The notes beneath the pieces were generated by a model. The model saw only the letters and a list, made by a program, of their open reading frames with translations. It was not told the origin of the DNA and ran no database searches. A DNA stretch of 38,955 nt from Pseudomonadota bacterium. GTDB taxonomy: Bacteria > Chloroflexota > UBA5177. Both the position numbers and the translations under genes were made by a program. Below are positions 7,666 through 14,901 of the stretch, piece after piece. The DNA is taken from positions 1-38,955 of the forward strand of contig JAJPIP010000032.1 in NCBI GenBank assembly GCA_021324655.1, written 5' to 3'. Position 1 is the stretch's first letter, and each line of letters opens with the position of its first letter.

Positions 7666-8271
7666 TCACGAGAGGGCGGCGCAGATGTCCGTGCTATCGA
7701 TCACGTCCGTGCTACCGATTGCTGCGAGCACCTGGGAGTGATCTCCCTTGATCAGTTGTCCGGTGAAGTCGTTGAAGACACCCAGGCCGTCAACCTGCGC
7801 GACCACGCCGTAACCGGGCAACGTGACGTGCAGGACGCTCCCCGACTGGGCGCGAGTCACGGCCACGAGGTTCCCCGAGGAATCGTAGGTGAAGGTGAAA
7901 TTGTCGTTCTCGTCGCTGTTCATCACCGGTATCGTCGTGCCGGTCACAGAGTTGACCAGGGCGTTGTCCCTGTACTTGAAGTGGAACTCAAGTCCGACGA
8001 GCATTCCCGACTGGTTGAAATAGGCTGTCACGTCCTGGTACTGCGTCCACGTCAGCACGGCATCAAAAGCGCTCGTGCCACTCCCACAGGTAGTGAGAAC
8101 TGTTGATTGGTCATAGACCGTGAATTCTCCGTGGCAAACGCTTCCCGCGCCCGTACTCTGACAGGTAAACCCCTGGGGCGCCGATGAATCTGCGTAGGCC
8201 GGGCCGTGCGGTACGAGGGCCACGGCGCCGAACAGCGCAAGCAGAAGGCCACAGCGTCCGAAACGTGTCAT
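7666..8271 (-). CDS. Secreted hypothetical protein
   Basis: 201 residues with a clear Sec signal peptide (positive MTRFGR, hydrophobic LLLALFGAVALV, cleavage after AYA at about 27). The mature part is rich in Ser, Thr, Gly and Asp, predicted all-beta, with four cysteines visible (two near the N-terminus, one at CGSG and one near the end) that could form disulfides. I recognise no family. The start is well supported by GAGAGGAG 6 bases before the ATG. It is monocistronic on this strand, flanked by the convergent VIT gene and a divergent XRE-NHL gene. The C-terminus contains a small internal repeat (STDVIDSTDI). Confidence 0.65.
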   Translation of the reverse strand: MTRFGRCGLLLALFGAVALVPHGPAYADSSAPQGFTCQSTGAGSVCHGEFTVYDQSTVLTTCGSGTSAFDAVLTWTQYQDVTAYFNQSGMLVGLEFHFKYRDNALVNSVTGTTIPVMNSDENDNFTFTYDSSGNLVAVTRAQSGSVLHVTLPGYGVVAQVDGLGVFNDFTGQLIKGDHSQVLAAIGSTDVIDSTDICAALS

Positions 8272-8495
8272 CGTTTTCTCCTCTCTCGTCCAATAGCGTG
8301 TGGTCCACGCCGGTATGTCTGCAATCCCGTGTGTTCCTGGATCGGGTCCAGTTCGTATAACACCATCCGGGTTACGCCTCCTTTCCTGGTCCGTGACCCA
8401 CGCTCGCTTGCCTGCGGGTCATGGCTCACAGTCTGTGCCGTAAACCGGAAAGACACCACACAGGAACCCACATAACGCCCACACAATGGGGGTTG

Positions 8496-8524
8496 GTGAC
8501 AACACCTCACCGTGGTGCTATGAT
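8496..8524 (+). promoter_or_regulatory. Sigma-70-type promoter for the XRE-NHL gene
   Basis: GTGACA at 8496-8501 and TATGAT at 8519-8524, each 5 of 6 to consensus, separated by exactly 17 bases. Transcription would begin near 8531, giving a leader of about 38 bases with GAGGA at 8555-8559. The spacer holds a small dyad, CACC-GT-GGTG (8508-8517), in the position of a repressor operator; it could be bound by the XRE domain of the encoded protein itself. The rest of 8272-8495 shows nothing I can assign. Confidence 0.55.
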
Positions 8525-8568
8525 TCCCCTACGCAATCGTCAAGGGGCTGTGACGAGGACGGGGCGAC

Positions 8569-10728
8569 ATGGTCAGCCGAGAGCGAACTGCATTCGGACC
8601 GACACTGAGCCGTTTTCGCATGGCCGCCGGCCTCACCCAGGAGGAACTGGCGGAACGCGCCGGCCTGAGCGTCCGCGCCGTCAGTGATCTGGAGCGTGGT
8701 GTCAACCGAAGCCCGCGGGCGCACACCGCGCATCAACTCGCGGAAGCGCTCGGCCTTTCTCCGGAGGACCGAACAACTTTCGAGGAGGCCGCTCAGGAGG
8801 CGCGCACTGCCAAACGGACGGAGCACGGCAGCCGCCATAGAGTGGATGGGCAAAGGGGGTTACGGCCGGACAGGTCGCTCCTGGGACAGACGCCCGTCCG
8901 CGTGGTGGCCGTGATCGGTATCGCCGCACTAGCCGCTGCGCTCGTGGCGTCGCTGCCCCTCACCGCATCCCGGCACACGGCGCGTGCCCACGAACTCACC
9001 GGTACTGCCATTGCCGTGTGGGGAGTGGCGATTCCTCCCGGAGTCCACTTCAAGAATCCCATCATTCTGAGCTCGCCCGTGCGCGACTCCCTCTACGTGG
9101 CCGATGCCAACACCGGCGCTATCCTCCGCCTCTCTGCGGCGACCGGCAAGTTGCTGGCCGTCTTTGGTGGGTTCGGGACCACGCCCGGGGAGTTCCGTTC
9201 CATCAACGACATTGGGCTGGATCGTCAGGGCAACCTCTATATCCCCGACGAGATCAACGACCGGATCACCGAGTTCTCACCGGACGGCAAGCTACTTCGG
9301 TGGTTTGGGCATAAGGGCGTCAACGCCGGTCAGTACTACCATCCCACCGCTCTCACGGTTGGCGCCGGAGGCGACATCTATGTGGCCGATGCCTACAACG
9401 ACCGTATCCAGAAGGTCTCCTCCAGGGGACGACCCCTCCTCGTCTGGGGCTCCGCCGGCCACGCTCCCGATCAGGTTTTCGGACCGAACGCCATCCGGCT
9501 GGACGCCAGAGGTGACGTCTGGGTGACCGAGCATGCCAACCGTCGCCTCCACGAATTCTCGTCCTCCGGCAGATCACTGGCCCTCCTGCTGCGGCCAGGC
9601 ACGAAACGAGGGGAACTGACCGACCCGCAGGACCTGGCGTTCGATCGGGCCGGGAACGTCTACGTGCTGGAGGAGCAGCTGGAACGCGTGCAGAAGATCT
9701 CACCCGCCGGCGCGGTGCTGGCGGTGTGGTCGGCGCACGGCAATCACCCTGAGTTCAAAGACATTGCCAACATCAGCATCGACAGTCGGAACCGCGTCTT
9801 CATCTCTGATCCAGGCAACGACCAGGTCCATATCCTGAGCACCAGTGGCCACGTCCTGGCGGACTGGCACATTCGCGCCCTGTTGCATCCGCTCTTCCGA
9901 GAACCTGAAGACCTCGCGGTGGATTCACACGGAAACGTCTATATCACGGACCGCGGGCGCGATACGATCGAGAAACTCTCCCCGGCCGGCACGGTACTGA
10001 TGCGATTTGGCGCGCCCGGCAACGGACCAGGGGAACTCCGGGGACCTTCCGGCGTAGCGGTGGACGCAGCCGGTCATGTGTTCGTCGCGGACACGGGCAA
10101 CGGGACCATCGAGGAGTTCACGAGCACGGGGCGGTTTATGACGCACTGGCAGACGCGGCTCCCGGGCTCAGTCCACCCCGGGCAGCCGACGGGTCTGGCC
10201 GTTGACCGTCAGGGAGATCTCTATGTCAGTGACCCCGTCACCAATGAGATCGAAGAGTTCTCCCCCTCGCATCGGCTCGTTCTGCATTGGGGACATAGCG
10301 ACCGCAATCACCCGCTTTACTGGTTGCGGCATCCCACCGGTCTGGCCACCGACGGCCAGGGAAATGTCTATGTGGCCGATACCGGCAACCATCGCGTCCT
10401 GGAGTTCGCCCCGTCAAGCTTCAAGCCGCCGGCTATTCCTATTGGGAAGCCAATCCACTCGTGGGGCGGCGATGGGACTCGGGGAGAATTAGTCGATCCG
10501 GTCGGGGTTGTCGTCGACGCGCACGGGAACGTCTACGTCACCGATGCCACGACGTCGCGCATTCGAGTCTTCGCGCCGAGCGGCACTCTCATCGCTCACT
10601 GGGGCACACCAGGAAGCATGCCGGGAGACTTCCGGAAGCCCGCCGGGATTACCCTCGACCAGGGGGGCGATGTCTACGTGGCAGACAGCGGTAATCACCG
10701 CATCCAGAAATTCCGCCCCCTCGGTTGA
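8569..10728 (+). CDS. Membrane-anchored XRE regulator with 12 extracellular NHL repeats
   Basis: 719 residues, unusual architecture. An XRE helix-turn-helix (about 12-66; LTQEELAERAGLSVRAVSDLERG) is followed by a charged linker and one membrane helix (about 110-131). Then come twelve NHL-type repeats, each with D-x-x-G-[ND]-[VL]-Y-[VI]-x-D followed by [RT]-[IV]-x-[EK]-[FL]-[ST]. Twelve units suggest two six-bladed propellers. Positive residues before the helix put the HTH inside and the propellers outside. It may therefore be a one-protein surface sensor that binds DNA, but ligand and targets are unknown. The HTH is of the type found at the N-terminus of many Actinobacteria and Chloroflexota multidomain proteins. 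GAGGA lies 9 bases before the ATG. A molbindin gene follows 49 bases later. Confidence 0.85.
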   Translation: MVSRERTAFGPTLSRFRMAAGLTQEELAERAGLSVRAVSDLERGVNRSPRAHTAHQLAEALGLSPEDRTTFEEAAQEARTAKRTEHGSRHRVDGQRGLRPDRSLLGQTPVRVVAVIGIAALAAALVASLPLTASRHTARAHELTGTAIAVWGVAIPPGVHFKNPIILSSPVRDSLYVADANTGAILRLSAATGKLLAVFGGFGTTPGEFRSINDIGLDRQGNLYIPDEINDRITEFSPDGKLLRWFGHKGVNAGQYYHPTALTVGAGGDIYVADAYNDRIQKVSSRGRPLLVWGSAGHAPDQVFGPNAIRLDARGDVWVTEHANRRLHEFSSSGRSLALLLRPGTKRGELTDPQDLAFDRAGNVYVLEEQLERVQKISPAGAVLAVWSAHGNHPEFKDIANISIDSRNRVFISDPGNDQVHILSTSGHVLADWHIRALLHPLFREPEDLAVDSHGNVYITDRGRDTIEKLSPAGTVLMRFGAPGNGPGELRGPSGVAVDAAGHVFVADTGNGTIEEFTSTGRFMTHWQTRLPGSVHPGQPTGLAVDRQGDLYVSDPVTNEIEEFSPSHRLVLHWGHSDRNHPLYWLRHPTGLATDGQGNVYVADTGNHRVLEFAPSSFKPPAIPIGKPIHSWGGDGTRGELVDPVGVVVDAHGNVYVTDATTSRIRVFAPSGTLIAHWGTPGSMPGDFRKPAGITLDQGGDVYVADSGNHRIQKFRPLG

Positions 10729-10777
10729 ATGCAGTAGGGTTCAGGCACAGGGCCGCGGTCACACAGGAGGAAGCACA

Positions 10778-10996
10778 ATGAAGACCAGCGGGCGCAATCG
10801 ATTACCGGGTGTCGTGACGAAGGTCACGCTGGGCACGGTCATGGCTCAGGTGGAGATGCGCGTTGGCGAGAACCGTGTCGTGGCAGCTATTACGCGCGAG
10901 GCAGCCGAGGAGCTGGACCTGAAAGAGGGCGACCACGTCGTGGCGCTCGTCAAAGCGACCGATGTGATGGTCGGCAAGGACGAGCCGGCGAGTTGA
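10778..10996 (+). CDS. Molbindin-like protein (single Mop/TOBE domain)
   Basis: 72-residue cytoplasmic protein made of one Mop domain: RNRLPGVVTKVTLGTVMAQVEM, VVAAITREAAEELDLKEGDHVVALVKATDVMV. Such proteins assemble into rings that bind molybdate or tungstate, or the domain occurs in ModE and ModC. AGGAGG at 10765-10770 lies 7 bases before ATG 10778 and fixes the start; a longer in-frame extension overlapping the NHL gene is not real. No molybdate transporter or cofactor gene is in the window, so its role here is open. It may be co-transcribed with the XRE-NHL gene. Confidence 0.85.
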   Translation: MKTSGRNRLPGVVTKVTLGTVMAQVEMRVGENRVVAAITREAAEELDLKEGDHVVALVKATDVMVGKDEPAS

Positions 10997-11012
10997 CGCC
11001 GACCAGCCGGTA

Positions 11013-11882
11013 TCACTCGTCGTCGCGGAGCCCGGATCGCTGTTCCCGGTCCGTCAGGTTATAGGCGTTGACCGCACCCCAGAGATGGAGATCTGCCAGT
11101 TCGGCATTCAGCGCCGTGACGTCGTCCCGGGGATCATAGCCCAGGAGGGCGCGGGCGTCGGAGATGTCGAGGCGCTTGAAGCGGTTATTGCTGAGCCCGT
11201 TGACGATCGCGAACCGAATGTTCTCGACATCGATCGCCCGCTCGATCAACTGCAGGAGATCGCGCCGCGAGACGAAGGCATCGAGCATCGAGACGGCATC
11301 CGGTCCCCGCGCCGCGTTCACCGGCAGAAACCACCCGATGCGGATGCAGATCACCGATAACCCCTCCTGCTCCGCCAGATAGCGGCCGAGCGCCTCACCG
11401 AAGCACTTGCTGACACCGTAGAGATCGCCAGGATTGACCGGATCGCTCACCTTGACCTGCACGTCGGCCGGGTAGCCGGAGACGGCGTGGATCGACGAGG
11501 CGAAGATGAGGCGCCGGCAGCCTGCCGCACGCGCCGCTCTCATGATGTTGTAGGTGCCGATGATGTTGTTGGGAAGGAGAGAGTTCCAGGTCGCACTGGG
11601 GTCGGGATCCGCGGCCAGATGGAGGACGGTGTCGATACCGTCGCACAGATCACGCAACCGATCAGGCTGTCCCAGATCGGCGACCGCGACCTCGCCGAAC
11701 TCTCGCAGGCGCTCGGCCGCCTCATCCTGATCCTGCACCATCAGCCGCAGCGTGTATTTCTGCGCCGTGTGCTCGGTGAAGTAGGAGCCGATCCGTCCGG
11801 CGGCTCCCGTGACAAGGACGGAGCGTCGCCGCGGCGTAACGGGCGCGAGCGGGGGATGCGTGACGTCAAACCATTCCGGCAT
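11013..11882 (-). CDS. NAD-dependent SDR, uronate dehydrogenase-like
   Basis: Extended short-chain dehydrogenase, 289 residues. The Rossmann start SVLVTGAAGRIGSYF gives the GxxGxxG cofactor loop at 26-32; the catalytic pair is Y155 and K159 in LYGVSKCFGEALGRY, and the assisting serine is in FASSIHAVSGYP. These motifs, together with the later RIGWFLP and SRRDLLQLIERAI, resemble uronate dehydrogenase, which oxidises glucuronate or galacturonate to the aldarolactone. Other NDP-sugar epimerases remain possible. The ATG at 11882 is chosen because GAGGAGG lies 5 bases upstream; a 28-residue extension to 11966 has no ribosome site. It is convergent with the molbindin gene. Confidence 0.8.
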   Translation of the reverse strand: MPEWFDVTHPPLAPVTPRRRSVLVTGAAGRIGSYFTEHTAQKYTLRLMVQDQDEAAERLREFGEVAVADLGQPDRLRDLCDGIDTVLHLAADPDPSATWNSLLPNNIIGTYNIMRAARAAGCRRLIFASSIHAVSGYPADVQVKVSDPVNPGDLYGVSKCFGEALGRYLAEQEGLSVICIRIGWFLPVNAARGPDAVSMLDAFVSRRDLLQLIERAIDVENIRFAIVNGLSNNRFKRLDISDARALLGYDPRDDVTALNAELADLHLWGAVNAYNLTDREQRSGLRDDE

Positions 11883-12054
11883 GGTGCCCTCCTCTGCCGT
11901 GTCCCCTGCAAGGAGCCGGCCAGCGATGCGGTTTGCCGCGCCCTGGTCGCCCTGGTAGTAATGCAATAAAGCGTCGCCTGCGTCGAACCTGCCTCACCGG
12001 CACCGTACTTCCTCGCGGCGCACCCGCTGTCCGGTTCGGAAGGATCGAACCCGC

Positions 12055-12912
12055 ATGTCGCTCGCCTTTATCGGTGTCTACGTGCTCCTGGTCGGCATCG
12101 CATCCTTTGCCGAGAAACCGGTCTCGGGTCGGCTGGATGCGTATCAACTCACGGCGGCTCTCACGGCCGGGACGCTGGCCGCCGCGGTGCCGGCGTTGCT
12201 GCTGTTCGGCACCTGGAACTCCCTGGGCGTCCTCGCTCTGGGAGCAGGCATCGGGATCGGGATCATCAAAGGGATCGGCTCCGCTCTCTACTGCTTCGCG
12301 GTCGAGCGCGTCCCACTCTGGTTTGCGGCCAGCTTCTCCAACGCCTACGTGATCATCACTGCCGCCCTCGGCGTCATCGTCCTGCACGAGCCACTGACGA
12401 TCACCAAGGCAGCCGGCCTGCTGCTCACCATTGCCGGCATCGTGCTGCTTTCAGTTCGCGGCCGCTCCGGCCACGAGAATCCCCGCCATGCCCTCCGTCT
12501 CCGCCCGCCCATCTTCTGTCTGATCGGCTACGTGGCCATCGTGGGCGCAGGCACCTTTCTAGAGAAGCCGGCTCTCCATGTGCTCGCACCACTCCAGCTG
12601 AACGCGTTGGTGGCGGGCGGTGCGGTTGTGGCCGCGTTGGCTGCCTTTCTCGCGCTGGATCGTGCGGCGCCGGGCCGGCTGCCTTCGCTCGGCGGCGCAG
12701 GCGTGGGTGCTCTGGTCGGCATCGGCGGCGTCTTCTACTACCTGGCCCTTGCCCATCTCGCCGTGTCGGTTGCCGCCACGCTCAGCAACAGCTACGTCCT
12801 GGTGCCGGTGGTGCTCGGCATTCTCGTCCTCCACGAGGAGCCCACCCTCCTCAAGGGAATCGGCATGGCCCTCATGCTGACCGGCGTTATTCTGATGACA
12901 GTCCGGATCTAA
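12055..12912 (+). CDS. EamA/DMT-superfamily transporter
   Basis: Inner-membrane protein of 285 residues with ten predicted membrane helices in two homologous EamA halves (about 1-135 and 145-285). Each half ends with the family motif of a helix plus VIVLHEPLTITKAAGLLLTIAGIVLL-like sequence; the second has ILVLHEEPTLLKGIGMALMLTGVIL. DMT proteins export or import amino acids, sugars or other metabolites; the substrate is not predictable. GGAAGG ends 11 bases before the ATG. It is divergent from the SDR gene across a 172-base gap in which I see no clear regulatory element. Confidence 0.85.
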   Translation: MSLAFIGVYVLLVGIASFAEKPVSGRLDAYQLTAALTAGTLAAAVPALLLFGTWNSLGVLALGAGIGIGIIKGIGSALYCFAVERVPLWFAASFSNAYVIITAALGVIVLHEPLTITKAAGLLLTIAGIVLLSVRGRSGHENPRHALRLRPPIFCLIGYVAIVGAGTFLEKPALHVLAPLQLNALVAGGAVVAALAAFLALDRAAPGRLPSLGGAGVGALVGIGGVFYYLALAHLAVSVAATLSNSYVLVPVVLGILVLHEEPTLLKGIGMALMLTGVILMTVRI

Positions 12913-13041
12913 TGGCGCACGGACTGACTATACCCGGCAACCGCGCTCCAATTCTCCTGGCTATCGAGCCACGACCACCCTGTAACCTCTGTCCGGCGCG
13001 CCCAGCCGGCCGCCACCACCACACGGAGGAGACGCCAGAGC

Positions 13042-13818
13042 ATGGATAACGCCGATCTGCGTCAACACGAACGACGAAACCGCGCGATGTGGAACCGGCA
13101 GAGCGACGAGTACGAGAGCAAGCATGCGGCAACTCTGTCCGGCGAGCACGTGATGGCGTGGGGCTTATGGCGCATCCCCGAGGCGGAGCTCAACGTGCTG
13201 GGCGACGTGCGCGGCAAAGACATCCTCGAGCTGGGATGCGGCGCAGCGCGCTGGTCCATCGCCCTGGCCCAGGCGGGTGCTCGTCCCGTTGGCCTTGATC
13301 TCTCATCTCGACAACTCGACCATGCTCGCGCCCGTCAGTCCGAAGCGGGGGCTTCCTTTCCTCTGGTGGAGGCGAGTGCCGAGAACATCCCCCTCCCCGA
13401 TGCGTCGTTCGACATTGTCTTCTGCGACTGGGGCGCGATGACGTTCTCCGATCCCTACCGGACGGTGCCCGAAGTCGGCCGCGTCCTCCGTCCCGGTGGG
13501 CTCTTTGCCTTCAGCGGCGCGACCCCCATCAGCTTTATCTGCGAGAACGTGCCGGAGGATCGCCTCACGCGCACGCTGATCAACGACTACTTTGGCCTGC
13601 ACAGCATCGATTGGGGCGATGAGGTCGACTTCCAGATCCCCTACGGCGAGTGGATTCGCCTCTTCCGCCGGTCGGGTTTCATCGTCGAGGATCTCATCGA
13701 GACCCGGCCGGACGAGGGTCAGACCAGCAGCTATCGCGACGCGGAACAGAACGAGTGGGCCCGGCACTGGCCCATGGAGAGTATCTGGCGCGTCCGCAAA
13801 GCGGTCTCTACGCCGTGA
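13042..13818 (+). CDS. SAM-dependent methyltransferase, class I
   Basis: 258-residue cytoplasmic methyltransferase. Motif I is ILELGCGAARW (61-71), the acidic end of strand 2 is VGLDLS (83-88), followed by ASAENIPLPDASFDIVFCDWGAM and the VGRVLRPGGLFAFSG motif of the Methyltransf_11 group. The C-terminal part (PEDRLTRTLINDYFG, DFQIPYGEWIRLFRRSGFIVEDLIE) is shared with uncharacterised class I enzymes; the methyl acceptor is unknown. GGAGGAG at 13025-13031 supports ATG 13042. Its last 11 bases overlap the 3' end of the convergent cyclase gene. Confidence 0.9.
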   Translation: MDNADLRQHERRNRAMWNRQSDEYESKHAATLSGEHVMAWGLWRIPEAELNVLGDVRGKDILELGCGAARWSIALAQAGARPVGLDLSSRQLDHARARQSEAGASFPLVEASAENIPLPDASFDIVFCDWGAMTFSDPYRTVPEVGRVLRPGGLFAFSGATPISFICENVPEDRLTRTLINDYFGLHSIDWGDEVDFQIPYGEWIRLFRRSGFIVEDLIETRPDEGQTSSYRDAEQNEWARHWPMESIWRVRKAVSTP

Positions 13819-14896
13819 CCGGCACCTCATCCCGGCGGCGGTGCACGCTGTAGGCCTGCACCCATTCCTGCCGTCCCTTGACCCGCTGCATTCCGACGTC
13901 ACTGACATCCACCAGACCCTCGATCAGATCGTGAGTCGATCCGGTGATCAGGATCTGTCCCGGGCCGGCCTGATCGCGGAGATGCGAGGCCAGGTTGACA
14001 ACATCACCGACCGCCGTGAAATCGATGCGGCGATCCGACCCGATGTGCCCGACCACCGCCTCACCGGACGTGACACCGATGCCGACCGGCAGGCGGACAT
14101 GTGGCAAGCCGGGTGGTTCCAGGGACAGGGTATTCTGCTGGATGTCGAGCGCCGCCTGAACCGCCCGCCAGGCATGATCCTCGAAGGCGACCGGAGCCCC
14201 GAACAGCGACATCACGCCGTCACCCAGCAGCTGATTGACGGTCCCGCCGTAGCGCTGGATCTCGTCGATAAAGTGGGCGAGGTACGTATTGAGCACCGCC
14301 ATAGCGGCGGCCGGCTCCAGTTCCTCGGCCAGCCGGCTGTAGCCACGCAGGTCGGCAAAGAGAACGCTGATCACCCGACGCTCGCCACCCGGGCGCAGGT
14401 AGCGCTCGGGGTCTGACAGAATGCGTTCCGTGACGGCCTCCGAGACCGACCGCTGCAGCGCGTTGTAGAGCAGCCGGTTGCGTGCCTCGATCTCGTCGTG
14501 CAGCGCCTTGATGCGCATCAGAGAGCGCACGCGCACCAGCAGCTCCAGCTGATTGACCGGTTTGGTCAAAAAGTCATCGGCGCCCGCTTCCAGAGCATTC
14601 ACGCGGTCCTGCGCCGGGGAGCCCGTCACCATCACCACCGGCAGCACAGGGGAGTGCCCATAGGTCTCGACTTCCCACGCTCTGATTCCCCGGCATACCT
14701 CATAGCCGTCCATATCGGGCAGCAGGACATCGAGCAGGACGAGGTCGACCAACCCGGCCGCGATCAGCTGTAACGCATCCGATCCCCCACCGGCCGTGAG
14801 GACGCTAAATCCCTCCCCTTCCAGGCGCAAGCGAAGGAAGTACGCCTGGTCCGGACTATCTTCCACGACAAGAATGCGGCCTGCTGCCATCGCCAT
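13808..14896 (-). CDS. Response regulator with class III nucleotide cyclase output
   Basis: 362 residues: an N-terminal receiver (acidic pocket E12/D13, phospho-acceptor D56, K112), a helical linker (130-170) and a class III adenylate/guanylate cyclase domain (about 172-345). The metal aspartates are in FADLRGYS and GDGVMSLFG. The residue that normally selects adenine as Lys (GGT-x-x-K) is Gln here (GGTVNQ), and the transition-state Arg four residues after the Asn of VVNLASHL is His. That GGTVNQ variant is common in cyclases of some bacterial families, so activity or base choice should not be assumed. It follows the hybrid kinase gene after 5 bases and is probably phosphorylated by it. Confidence 0.85.
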   Translation of the reverse strand: MAMAAGRILVVEDSPDQAYFLRLRLEGEGFSVLTAGGGSDALQLIAAGLVDLVLLDVLLPDMDGYEVCRGIRAWEVETYGHSPVLPVVMVTGSPAQDRVNALEAGADDFLTKPVNQLELLVRVRSLMRIKALHDEIEARNRLLYNALQRSVSEAVTERILSDPERYLRPGGERRVISVLFADLRGYSRLAEELEPAAAMAVLNTYLAHFIDEIQRYGGTVNQLLGDGVMSLFGAPVAFEDHAWRAVQAALDIQQNTLSLEPPGLPHVRLPVGIGVTSGEAVVGHIGSDRRIDFTAVGDVVNLASHLRDQAGPGQILITGSTHDLIEGLVDVSDVGMQRVKGRQEWVQAYSVHRRRDEVPVTA

Positions 14897-14901
14897 CCGT
14901 C

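Noticed and set aside
7607-7741. 44-codon plus-strand ORF with GGGGGAG upstream (ATG at 7607)
   Set aside because: Overlaps the 3' end of the well-supported secreted-protein gene and shows no protein-like pattern.
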